64,000 nucleotides of DNA from Azoarcus sp. (GTDB taxonomy: Bacteria > Pseudomonadota > Gammaproteobacteria > Burkholderiales > Rhodocyclaceae): positions 1-64,000 of the forward strand of contig DYFV01000008.1 in assembly GCA_020725025.1 (NCBI GenBank). The letters run 5' to 3'. Position numbers and translations under genes: made by a program. Positions 50,185 to 58,736 of the stretch are shown here, piece after piece. The notes below the pieces were generated by a model. It saw only the letters and a program-made list of their open reading frames with translations, had not been told where the DNA came from and did no database searches. Within the stretch, counting starts at the first letter, position 1; every line of letters begins with the position of its first letter.

Positions 50185-50388
50185 CTAGATCCGCGCCGAG
50201 CGGTAGTACTTGCGCGCGTGCTCGCTCAGGCCCTGGTCCCGAGCCGGTTCGCCCGCCGCCTGGGCCAGCGCCTCGGTCGGTGCGGCCTTGGCGGTCGTGG
50301 TGGCCACCGCGGCTGCCGCGCCGACGCCGCCGGCTCCCAACGTCACCAGGAAATGACGCCGCTTCAGATCGGCCTTGTTCTCGTCCAT
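50185..50388 (-). CDS. Formate dehydrogenase-region Tat-target peptide (TIGR02811 type)
   Basis: 67 residues: MDENKADLKRRHFLVTLGAG begins a twin-arginine signal (RRHFLV) with an Ala-rich hydrophobic core, then a short tail ending SEHARKYYRSARI. Peptides of this kind occur directly upstream of periplasmic formate dehydrogenase alpha subunits in many proteobacteria; their role (export helper or small subunit) is not established. It lies 15 bases before the alpha-subunit gene. Confidence 0.88.
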   Translation of the reverse strand: MDENKADLKRRHFLVTLGAGGVGAAAAVATTTAKAAPTEALAQAAGEPARDQGLSEHARKYYRSARI

Positions 50389-50422
50389 CCTCGCTCTCCC
50401 AGAAAACCGGCGGTTCGATCGT

Positions 50423-50442
50423 CCCGGCGCGCCTGCGCCGGG
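50423..50442 (-). other. Intercistronic hairpin inside the formate dehydrogenase operon
   Basis: CCCGGCGC GCCT GCGCCGGG, eight-base perfect stem between the chaperone stop and the Tat-target start. It could attenuate or stabilise the downstream mRNA; no T-run, so not a clear terminator. Confidence 0.4.
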
Positions 50443-50455
50443 CCCGGCCGCCCTG

Positions 50456-51088
50456 TTACGCCATCTCGAAAGCCTCGCTTTCGATATCGAAAAACGCGCG
50501 CGCGAGCTCGCCCGCGCGGCGGTAGAAATCGGCCTGCGGCGCTGCGGCCAGCGCGTCGGCGAGACGCCCGTACCAGGGCTGCAGGTGCTGCGCGAAGAAG
50601 GCCCGCTGGCGCGCGAGCCCCTCGGCGTCCGGCCCGGTGAGCACCAGGTGGCGCATCACCTCGGCGAGCGCCGCGACGTGGTCCTCCGGCTCGCCCACGC
50701 CCTGACGGCGCGCGAGCCCCAGCGCGGCGAGGTCCTCCCGCAGCCGGGCGAGGGGCTCCTCCATGAGGAAGCCGGCCAGGTAGAAGGAGCCGTAGAGCAT
50801 CACGTCGGGCCGGCCGATGCCGAGAAAGAGGGCGTCGTATTCGTCGCGCACGGCGGAAGCGGTGTGCATGCGCGCGGCCTCGCCCAGCGCGGCCCAGGCT
50901 CGCGAGAAGGGCGAGTCGCTCGTGCCCAGCACCCGTCCGGTGTCGGCGAGCGCAGTGAGCAGCCGCTCGTCGGGCGCGGCGACGAAGAGCCGCGCGACGA
51001 GCGCGTAGTGGTCGGCGCGGGCGCGGTCCTCGTCGCTCACGGCACAGGGCGCGTCGGGGCCGCCGGGCAGGTGTTGGGGCGCGTTCAT
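50456..51088 (-). CDS. TorD/DmsD-family redox enzyme maturation chaperone
   Basis: 210 residues, all-helical TorD fold: DHYALVARLFVAAPDERLL near the N-terminus, EYDALFLGIGRPDVMLYGSF centrally, then EDHVAALAEVMRHLV. These chaperones bind the Tat signal of molybdoenzymes and help insert cofactor before export; here the client is surely the formate dehydrogenase alpha subunit. Overlaps the polyferredoxin gene by four bases (ATGA), from which the start at 51088 is inferred. Confidence 0.88.
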   Translation of the reverse strand: MNAPQHLPGGPDAPCAVSDEDRARADHYALVARLFVAAPDERLLTALADTGRVLGTSDSPFSRAWAALGEAARMHTASAVRDEYDALFLGIGRPDVMLYGSFYLAGFLMEEPLARLREDLAALGLARRQGVGEPEDHVAALAEVMRHLVLTGPDAEGLARQRAFFAQHLQPWYGRLADALAAAPQADFYRRAGELARAFFDIESEAFEMA

Positions 51089-53154
51089 TCCTTCATGTCC
51101 CAGGCGTTGAGGCTCTTCTCGTGCTGCATCAGGTCGATCACGCGGCAGTCGCCGCACATGGACAGGCGCCGCCGCTCGGCCTCGCCGGCGAACATCGAGT
51201 GGCCGGAAAGGCGCGACAGCATGGATTCGATGAGGGGCTTCGCCCCCATGGGCTTGCCGCAGCTCACGCAATGGAAGAGCTCGGCCTCCTTGAGCGTGCG
51301 GGAGCGGCGGACCGACTCGTCGAGCGCGAGGCGCGGGGTGAGCGTGATGGCGTGCTCCGGACAGGCCGCGGCGCAGATGCCGCACTGGACGCAGGCGCGC
51401 TCGAGGAAGCCCAGGCGCATGCTGTCGCTGCCGGCCGAGAGCGCGCCGGGCGGACAGGCGCCGACGCAGGACATGCACAGGGTGCAAGCGTCGCTCACCG
51501 CGAGGGTGCCGAACGGGGCGCCCTGCGCGAGCGGGATCTCGGTGGCCGGCGTCGGCGCCTCGGCGAGCAGGTGGCGCAGGGCGAGGTCCAGGGTGTCGCG
51601 CTTCCTTGCGGCGAGGCGGAAGGTGCCAGGCCGGGCGACGCCCGCGGCCGCCGCCCAGTCCCACAGGGCGGCTTCCAGCGCCGCGCCTTCGTCGGCCTCG
51701 ACGATGCGGAAGTGCTCGCCGGTGTAGCCGAGGCCGTGCAGGATCGCCTCGCCGTGGCCGGCCTGGGCGCGCAGGGGTGCGGCGTCGTGGCTGCCGGCGG
51801 CGAGCACCGCCACCTGGACGGCGCCCAGCGCCACCGCGCCCAGCATCAGATCCAGCCCCACCGCGTCGGCGCTCCAGGTCTCGACCGGGATCATCCGCGC
51901 CGGCAGGCCCTTGCCGCGGCGCGCGAGCCGGTCGATGGCGGCGCGGCCCGCCTCGGCGGAGTGGAACAGCAGACAGGGCTCGGTCCCGCCCGCCTCGCGA
52001 TAGGCGGCGAGGAGGGTCTTCACCCGCAGGCCCACGTCCTCGACCCGCGGATACTGGAAGGACAGCGCGCCCGACGGGCAAACGGTGCTGCAGGTGCCGC
52101 AGCCCTTACAGAGGTAGGGGTCGACCCGCACCACGTCGCCGGCGTGGGCGATCGCCTGGGTGGCGCACACGTCCAGGCAGTTGTTGCAGCCCGTCACCCG
52201 CGAGCGGCTGTGGGCGCACCGGCGGGCATCGAAGGCGACGTAGCGCGGCTTCTCGAACTCGCCCACCAGGTCGCCGAGCGCCTGCACCGCGAGCGCTTGG
52301 TCGAGGGGGTCGCGCCCCGGGGCGGCATAGCCCTGGGGCGGCTCGACGCGCACCAGCAGCGGCTCGGGCGAGAGGTCCAGCACCAGGTCGAAGCGCGCCT
52401 CGCGGGCCGTCGCGGCGCGGGCGAAGTCGATCGCGCCGATGCTGCCGCAGGCGGTCACGCAGGCGCGGTGGTCGCGGCAGCGGGCGGTGTCCACCTGATA
52501 GTCCCAGCCGATCGCGCCTTCCGGACAGGCGCGGATACAGGCGTTGCAGCGCACGCACAGCTCCAGGTCGATCGGGTTGGCCTGGGTCCAGGCGAGCTCG
52601 AAGGCGCCGAGATGGCCGGACAGGCGTGCCGCGGTGCCCGACCACACCGGGTAGCTGCGCGCCTGGGGCAGCTCGGCGTCGCCGGACCGGGCGGTGACGA
52701 TCACCGCCACCTCGAAACGCTCGGCGAGCCGCTCCGCCCAGCCGAGGGCGGCGCCCGCCTCTCCGACGATGGCGAGGCTGCGCCCGGCGGCGAGCGGAAC
52801 GCCCGGAACCGGCTCCGGCTCGGGCAGCGTGGCGGCCGCCACGAGGGCCGCCATCTTGGGGGTCGCCGCCGCGCCATCCGCGGACCAACCGGCGTTCTCT
52901 CGGAGATTGAACAGGTCGATGCGCCCGGGGGCGCCTTCGGCCACCTCCGAGAAGAGCGCCGCCTCCTGGGTACAGCCGACCCGCAGCGTGGCGCCTTCGG
53001 CGAGCGCGCGCTCGAGCTCGCCGATCTCGGCTCGGCACAGCGCGTGGTGGGTGGTGAGAGCGTGCGCCCCCGCCGCGGCCGTCAGGGCCGTCGCGTCGAG
53101 GGTGAAGCTGCGGTTGCAGTCGCAGAGCCTGATCTGTTGGTCGCCGGAACGCAT
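51085..53154 (-). CDS. Polyferredoxin with multiple [4Fe-4S] clusters, formate dehydrogenase-associated
   Basis: 689 residues, no signal peptide, cytoplasmic. Cysteine sets: 200/203/206/210, 226/232/236, 313/323/326/330, 349/352/355/359, 557/560/563/567 and 588/591/594/598, with a two-CxxC zinc-finger-like end (629/632, 667/670) and a CDC near the N-terminus. A segment at about 390-480 (EPCLLFHSAEAGRAAIDRLA) resembles the FlpD/MvhD-type electron-transfer domain. At least five [4Fe-4S] clusters are likely. It is the third gene of the cluster and overlaps the chaperone gene. It may supply electrons or Fe-S/sulfur for enzyme maturation, or link formate oxidation to a cytoplasmic acceptor; neither is shown. 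The start at ATG 53154 omits 20 upstream codons. Confidence 0.85.
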   Translation of the reverse strand: MRSGDQQIRLCDCNRSFTLDATALTAAAGAHALTTHHALCRAEIGELERALAEGATLRVGCTQEAALFSEVAEGAPGRIDLFNLRENAGWSADGAAATPKMAALVAAATLPEPEPVPGVPLAAGRSLAIVGEAGAALGWAERLAERFEVAVIVTARSGDAELPQARSYPVWSGTAARLSGHLGAFELAWTQANPIDLELCVRCNACIRACPEGAIGWDYQVDTARCRDHRACVTACGSIGAIDFARAATAREARFDLVLDLSPEPLLVRVEPPQGYAAPGRDPLDQALAVQALGDLVGEFEKPRYVAFDARRCAHSRSRVTGCNNCLDVCATQAIAHAGDVVRVDPYLCKGCGTCSTVCPSGALSFQYPRVEDVGLRVKTLLAAYREAGGTEPCLLFHSAEAGRAAIDRLARRGKGLPARMIPVETWSADAVGLDLMLGAVALGAVQVAVLAAGSHDAAPLRAQAGHGEAILHGLGYTGEHFRIVEADEGAALEAALWDWAAAAGVARPGTFRLAARKRDTLDLALRHLLAEAPTPATEIPLAQGAPFGTLAVSDACTLCMSCVGACPPGALSAGSDSMRLGFLERACVQCGICAAACPEHAITLTPRLALDESVRRSRTLKEAELFHCVSCGKPMGAKPLIESMLSRLSGHSMFAGEAERRRLSMCGDCRVIDLMQHEKSLNAWDMKE

Positions 53155-53254
53155 CGTCGCCCCATGGGGTGGGATGGCCCTATGAAGCAGACTGCATACC
53201 CGCGCCGACGGCACGGGAATCCGCGCCGATCCGCGATTTGCGGCCGATCAGCGG

Positions 53255-53836
53255 CTACTTGTCCGGCGATGGGACATTTTGACCCGCAGCGTCCAAACTG
53301 TCGCACTCCGGCGGTGCGTCGCCCTGCCCGGGTTTCGCAGCCGCGGGCGCTTCCGGCGCGGCCGGTGGCGCCGCCTCGACCGGGGCGGCGGGCCCGCCCG
53401 GGACGACCTGGGACGCGGAGTCCGCCGTTTCGGCGGGCTCCTCGCTGCGTAGCAGTTGCTGTGCCTGGCGCAGCCGCTCCATCACGTCGGGCGGGATGGG
53501 ATCGGCGACGGAGTAGTCGTCGATGTAGATGTCGAGCCCGTCCATCCGGTTGAAGTGCGGATCGCTGAAGAGCTTCTTCAACGCCGCGCGGCGCAGCGAC
53601 TCGCTCACCTCCTCCCGCAGGAAGGCGGTGAAGTCGGAGTCGAGGCCCAGGGTCTCGACGGGCGGGAGCTCGGGCGCGGTGTCGGGCCGGTGAGCGGGCG
53701 CGGCCGGGACGGCAGACGCTTCCGCGGTGGGTGCCGGCGGAGCCGGGAGCGGAGCCGGAGGCGCCGCCGGCTGCGGCGCATCCGCGCGGCGCTTCAGCCG
53801 CGACCAGCGCTCGAGAAAGCGCCCCGCGCCGCTCAC
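53255..53836 (-). CDS. DUF3306 family protein
   Basis: 193 residues from GTG 53836, overlapping the DUF3305 stop by four bases (GTGA). N-terminal RFLERWSRLKRRA, a Pro/Ala-rich linker, then the conserved core DFTAFLREEVSESLRRAALK and LFSDPHFNRMDGLDIYIDDY, and a long Pro/Ala tail. DUF3306 genes almost always sit beside DUF3305 and formate dehydrogenase genes; the function is not known. A 100-base gap separates it from the polyferredoxin gene, which may have its own promoter there. Confidence 0.85.
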   Translation of the reverse strand: MSGAGRFLERWSRLKRRADAPQPAAPPAPLPAPPAPTAEASAVPAAPAHRPDTAPELPPVETLGLDSDFTAFLREEVSESLRRAALKKLFSDPHFNRMDGLDIYIDDYSVADPIPPDVMERLRQAQQLLRSEEPAETADSASQVVPGGPAAPVEAAPPAAPEAPAAAKPGQGDAPPECDSLDAAGQNVPSPDK

Positions 53837-54300
53837 GCCCTGTCCCCGCCTTCCGCGAAGGGGTCGTTGCGCCGGATCTTCCTGCGCGGCGCCGGCTTGT
53901 AGTGGGTGTTCACGAAGTCCCCCACCCAGTCGGCGATCTCCCGCGGCATGGCCACGCCGTCGACCTGCTCGCCCGAGTCGAGCAGCCGCGCCGCCTCGCC
54001 GTAGCTCACCGTGACCGTCACCGGCCGCGCCATGCCCTCCTCGTGGCGCCACATCACGAACACCTTGGGAACCGGCGAGCTGAGGTTGAGGAAGTAATTG
54101 TCCGCCTCGTCCCGATACAGCTCCAGCGCGAAGCCGCCCACCAGGTACTGCTCGCAGTCGGCTTCCGACACCAGCCTGCGGAGCACCTCGCCCGGCGGCT
54201 CGAAGGCGGGCACGACGCCGACCGCCTGCCACGCCTCGTCGACCCAGCGGCTTTCGAGGCGGCGGCGCTCCATGACGACGGCGATTGGGAACTTGTCCAC
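53833..54300 (-). CDS. DUF3305 family protein
   Basis: 155 residues from GTG 54300, chosen over an upstream ATG at 54333 because GGAGGAG sits eight to ten bases before the GTG. Conserved sequence: FPIAVVMERRRLESRWVDEA, EQYLVGGFALELYRDEADNY, PKVFVMWRHEEG. Small soluble protein, found next to DUF3306 in formate dehydrogenase clusters; role unknown. First gene of the minus-strand cluster, divergent from fdhD across 121 bases. Confidence 0.85.
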   Translation of the reverse strand: MDKFPIAVVMERRRLESRWVDEAWQAVGVVPAFEPPGEVLRRLVSEADCEQYLVGGFALELYRDEADNYFLNLSSPVPKVFVMWRHEEGMARPVTVTVSYGEAARLLDSGEQVDGVAMPREIADWVGDFVNTHYKPAPRRKIRRNDPFAEGGDRA

Positions 54301-54363
54301 GGCGGCTCCTCCGTTCGTTCGCTGTTTCGCCATAGCATACGCCACCGGCGCGGGCCGCGCCCC

Positions 54364-54394
54364 TTGTCGGTGCATCCGGGCTTGGGGCTAGAAT
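54364..54394 (+). promoter_or_regulatory. Candidate promoter of fdhD
   Basis: TTGTCG (54364-54369), 19-base spacer, TAGAAT (54389-54394) on the plus strand. The -10 is good, the spacing long. Transcription would begin near 54401, which favours the ATG at 54422 over the GTG at 54410. On the other strand TATGCT (54336-54331) could be the -10 of the DUF3305 operon. Confidence 0.4.
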
Positions 54395-54421
54395 GGAACT
54401 CCCTTACCCGTGATACCCGCC

Positions 54422-55252
54422 ATGGACCGATCCCCTGGCAGCACGCCCTACCGTCCCCTGCTCTCGAGCGCGAGCCGTCCGCTGACGGTCACCATCCCGG
54501 CGGTCAACGAGTCGGGCGAGACGGTGCCCACCCCCATCGCCGGCGAGCATCCGCTCACCCTCTACGTGGACAAGCGGGAGATCGTCACCCTGATGACCCT
54601 GGGCGCCGCGCCCGAGGCGCTCGCCATCGGCTGGTTGCGCAACCAGCGCCTGGTGGGAAGTCTCGAGGAGATCGTATCGGTGCAGGTGGACTGGGACGTG
54701 GAGGCCGTGGCCGTGGTTACCCGCGAGGGCCTGCGCGACGCGGACGAGCGGCTCGCCACCCGCACGGTCACCACCGGTTGCGGCCAGGGCACGGTGTTCG
54801 GCAGCCTCATGGAGGAGGTCGATTCGGTGCGGTTGCCCGCCGACCGCCGCCTCTCCGAGGCGACGCTCTACGCGCTCATGGAGGCGGTGCGCCACCACGA
54901 GTCGATCTACAAGCAGGCGGGCGCGGTGCACGGCTGCGCGCTCGCCTCGGAGCGCGGGGAGATCCTCATGTTCGTCGAGGACGTGGGCCGCCACAACGCG
55001 GTCGACGCGATCGCCGGGCAGATGTGGCTCGACGATCTGGCGGGCCACGACAAGATCTTCTACACCACCGGCCGGCTCACCTCGGAGATGGTGATCAAGA
55101 CGGCGCAGATGGGCATCCCCTTCCTGGTCTCGCGCTCCGGGCTCACCCAGATGGGCTGGGAGATCGCGCGGCGCATCGGGCTCACCATGATCGGGCGCGC
55201 CCAAGGCAGGCATTACCTGCTGTTCACCGGCGAGGAGCGGTTCACGCGATGA
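54422..55252 (+). CDS. fdhD: Formate dehydrogenase sulfurtransferase FdhD
   Basis: 276 residues from ATG 54422 (a GTG at 54410 is four codons earlier). FdhD transfers sulfur from the IscS desulfurase to the molybdenum cofactor and is required for active formate dehydrogenase. Cys120 in TTGCGQGTVFG is the conserved sulfur-carrying position; the second cysteine of the E. coli CxxC is absent. Further signatures: GAVHGCALAS, FVEDVGRHNAVDA, and YTTGRLTSEMVIKTAQMG. It overlaps mobA by four bases and is divergent from the enzyme operon it serves. Confidence 0.95.
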   Translation: MDRSPGSTPYRPLLSSASRPLTVTIPAVNESGETVPTPIAGEHPLTLYVDKREIVTLMTLGAAPEALAIGWLRNQRLVGSLEEIVSVQVDWDVEAVAVVTREGLRDADERLATRTVTTGCGQGTVFGSLMEEVDSVRLPADRRLSEATLYALMEAVRHHESIYKQAGAVHGCALASERGEILMFVEDVGRHNAVDAIAGQMWLDDLAGHDKIFYTTGRLTSEMVIKTAQMGIPFLVSRSGLTQMGWEIARRIGLTMIGRAQGRHYLLFTGEERFTR

Positions 55253-55830
55253 GCGGGCGCGACAAGATCACCGGCGTGGTGCTCGCCGGCGGGCAGGGCA
55301 GCCGCATGGGCGGCGTGGACAAGGGCCTGGTGGCGCTGCGCGGCCGGCCGATGGTGGCGTGGGTGCTGGAGCGGCTCGGCCCGCAGGTGGACGAGCTCCT
55401 CATCAACGCCAACCAGAACGTCGAACGCTACGCCGTGTTCGGCCATCCGGTGGTGCCGGACGACATCGCCGGCTTCGCCGGCCCGCTCGCCGGACTGCAC
55501 GCGGCCCTGTCCCGCGCGCAGCATCCGCTGGTCGCCACCGCCCCCTGCGATTCGCCCTTCCTGCCCGACGATCTCGTGTCGCGTCTGCATGCTGCGCTCG
55601 TCGAGCAGGACGCCGAGCTCGCCGTGGCGCGCACCTTCGACCAGCCGCACCCGGTGTTCTGCCTGTGCCGACGCGAGGTGCTGCCCCACCTCACCGAGTT
55701 CCTGGCCGGCGGCGGGCGCAAGATCGACCGCTGGTACGGGACCTTGAAAGTGGTGGAAGTGCGCTTCGACGACGAGGAGGAGGCCTTCCGCAACATCAAC
55801 ACGCGGGACGAGCTCGACCGGCTCGAGTGA
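55249..55830 (+). CDS. mobA: Molybdenum cofactor guanylyltransferase MobA
   Basis: 193 residues with the nucleotide-binding motif VVLAGGQGSRMGGVDKGLV at about 10-28 and the metal-binding region ATAPCDSPFLPDDL. It joins GMP to molybdopterin to make the MGD cofactor used by the formate dehydrogenase. ATGA overlap with fdhD and one-base overlap (TGATG) with the next gene show a tight operon. Confidence 0.95.
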   Translation: MSGRDKITGVVLAGGQGSRMGGVDKGLVALRGRPMVAWVLERLGPQVDELLINANQNVERYAVFGHPVVPDDIAGFAGPLAGLHAALSRAQHPLVATAPCDSPFLPDDLVSRLHAALVEQDAELAVARTFDQPHPVFCLCRREVLPHLTEFLAGGGRKIDRWYGTLKVVEVRFDDEEEAFRNINTRDELDRLE

Positions 55831-56750
55831 TGAGCGCGCGCGACGAGGCCGCCCCTCCGGACAGCCCCTGCCTCACCGCGCGGCAGGCGGCGGCCTACCT
55901 GCATCTGAACGAGAAGAAGCTCTACGAGCTCGCCAACAGCCGCGAGATCCCGGCCGCGCGGGTGGGCGGGAAGTGGCTGTTCCCGCGCCCGCTGCTCGAC
56001 GCCTGGCTGCTCGAACAGTCCCACGGCGGGGTGTTCACCGACCGGCTGGTGGTGGCCGGCAGCGACGATCCGCTGCTCGCCGCCGCGGTGTGCGCGCTGA
56101 CCGCGGATCTGGCCGGCGACGCCTACGTGGCCTACAGCCCGACCGGCACCCTGCTCGGCCTGGAGCTGCTGGCCCATCGGCGCGCCAACGTGTGCGCCAT
56201 GCACTGGGGCGGCGCCGAGTACAGCGACGCCCAACACGTGGCGCTGCTCCGGACGCGCCCCGGCCACGGCCACTGGACGCTGGTGCGCATCGCGCAACGG
56301 GAGCAGGGCGTGCTGCTGCGCCCCGGACTGGACGCCGCGCCCCACGAGACGCTCGAGACCCTGGCCGGCTTCGACCTGCGCTGGGCGATGCGCCAGGCCG
56401 GGTCGGGCTCGCAGCACTACCTGGCATCGGCGCTGGCCGACCGCGGCTTCCGTCCGGAAGACTGCAGCGTGGTGGCGACCGCCCATACCGAGCGCGAGGC
56501 TGCCGCGCTGCTCGCCCGCGGCGAAGCCGACTGCGCGCCGGGCACGCGCGCGGCGGCGGGCGAGTTCGGACTGGATTTCCTGTCGCTCGGCTGGGAGCAC
56601 TTCGATCTCGCCCTGCCCCGCGAGATCTACTTCCGCCACCTCTTCCAGCAGCTCCTGGCCCGGCTCGGAAGCGCCGAACTGCGCCGCCTGGCGGTGCGGC
56701 TGGGCGGCTACGACCTCACGCCACTGGGTCGGGTGCTGGCGCTCGAGTGA
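55830..56750 (+). CDS. HTH (excisionase-type) plus PBP-like binding domain regulator
   Basis: 306 residues. Residues 14-62 (LTARQAAAYLHLNEKKLYEL ... GKWLFPRPLLDAWL) form a MerR/excisionase-type winged helix. Residues 70-306 form a periplasmic-binding-protein-like domain (PF12727 type) usually seen in molybdate- or molybdopterin-linked regulators. It is the third gene of fdhD-mobA, so it probably senses molybdenum or cofactor status and controls one of the surrounding operons. The ligand and DNA target are inference. Its end overlaps the convergent mobB gene by 35 bases. Confidence 0.82.
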   Translation: MSARDEAAPPDSPCLTARQAAAYLHLNEKKLYELANSREIPAARVGGKWLFPRPLLDAWLLEQSHGGVFTDRLVVAGSDDPLLAAAVCALTADLAGDAYVAYSPTGTLLGLELLAHRRANVCAMHWGGAEYSDAQHVALLRTRPGHGHWTLVRIAQREQGVLLRPGLDAAPHETLETLAGFDLRWAMRQAGSGSQHYLASALADRGFRPEDCSVVATAHTEREAAALLARGEADCAPGTRAAAGEFGLDFLSLGWEHFDLALPREIYFRHLFQQLLARLGSAELRRLAVRLGGYDLTPLGRVLALE

Positions 56751-57234
56751 CGGCCCAGCGGTAGACGAAGTCGGCCACCGCCTCGGCGTCGTTGATGTCG
56801 AGCCGCGGCAGCCGCGTGTCCACCGGCTCGTCGGAGGCGATGGCCACGATGTGCGTATCGCCGGGGAAGAGCAGGGGCTGCCCCACCTCCGCGCGATACA
56901 CCTCGATCTTTGGGATGGCGGCGTGCTTGAAGCCCTCGACCAGCACCAGGTCGCAGTCGGAAAGCTTGCCGAGCAGCGCCTCCAGGGGCAGCTCCGGCGC
57001 GCCGCGCAGCTCGTGCATCAGCGTCCAGCGCTGGCCCGAGCTCACCAGCACCTCGCGGCAGCCGGCCCGGCGGTGGCGCCAGGAGTCCTTGCCCGCGTGA
57101 TCCACGTCGAAGCTGTGGTGGGCATGCTTGATGAGCGAGACCGCCAGGCCGCGCGCGGTGAGATGCCCGATCACCTGCTCGATGAGCGAAGTCTTGCCGC
57201 TGCCGGACCAGCCGGCGAAGCCGATCACCTTCAT
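56716..57234 (-). CDS. mobB: Molybdopterin-guanine dinucleotide biosynthesis adapter MobB
   Basis: 172 residues from ATG 57234 (MKVIGFAGWSGSGKTSLIEQ), with P-loop GWSGSGKTS and the family motifs KHAHHSFDVDHAGKDS and VLVEGFKHAAIPKIEV. MobB is a GTP-binding partner of MobA. An ATG at 57267 overlaps the stop of the sigma54 regulator (ATGA) and would add 11 codons; either start is possible. The gene's 3' end runs 35 bases into the convergent HTH gene. It is the last gene after the kinase and regulator. Confidence 0.93.
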   Translation of the reverse strand: MKVIGFAGWSGSGKTSLIEQVIGHLTARGLAVSLIKHAHHSFDVDHAGKDSWRHRRAGCREVLVSSGQRWTLMHELRGAPELPLEALLGKLSDCDLVLVEGFKHAAIPKIEVYRAEVGQPLLFPGDTHIVAIASDEPVDTRLPRLDINDAEAVADFVYRWAVTRAPAPDPVA

Positions 57235-57263
57235 CTGACGGATGTTCCTTTCTGCCGGCGCGT

Positions 57264-58658
<1,395 letters not shown>

Positions 58659-58736
58659 GTCCCCTCGCTCGCCGGTACCTGCCGCCCCAGGGCGGCGATA
58701 CTCTCTGTTGGATTGCTGTTGCCTTTTGTTACACCA

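Noticed and set aside
53155-54421. Sigma54 -24/-12 promoters for the formate dehydrogenase and fdhD genes
   Set aside because: The closest matches have GG to GC spacing of 9 or 11 bases rather than 10.
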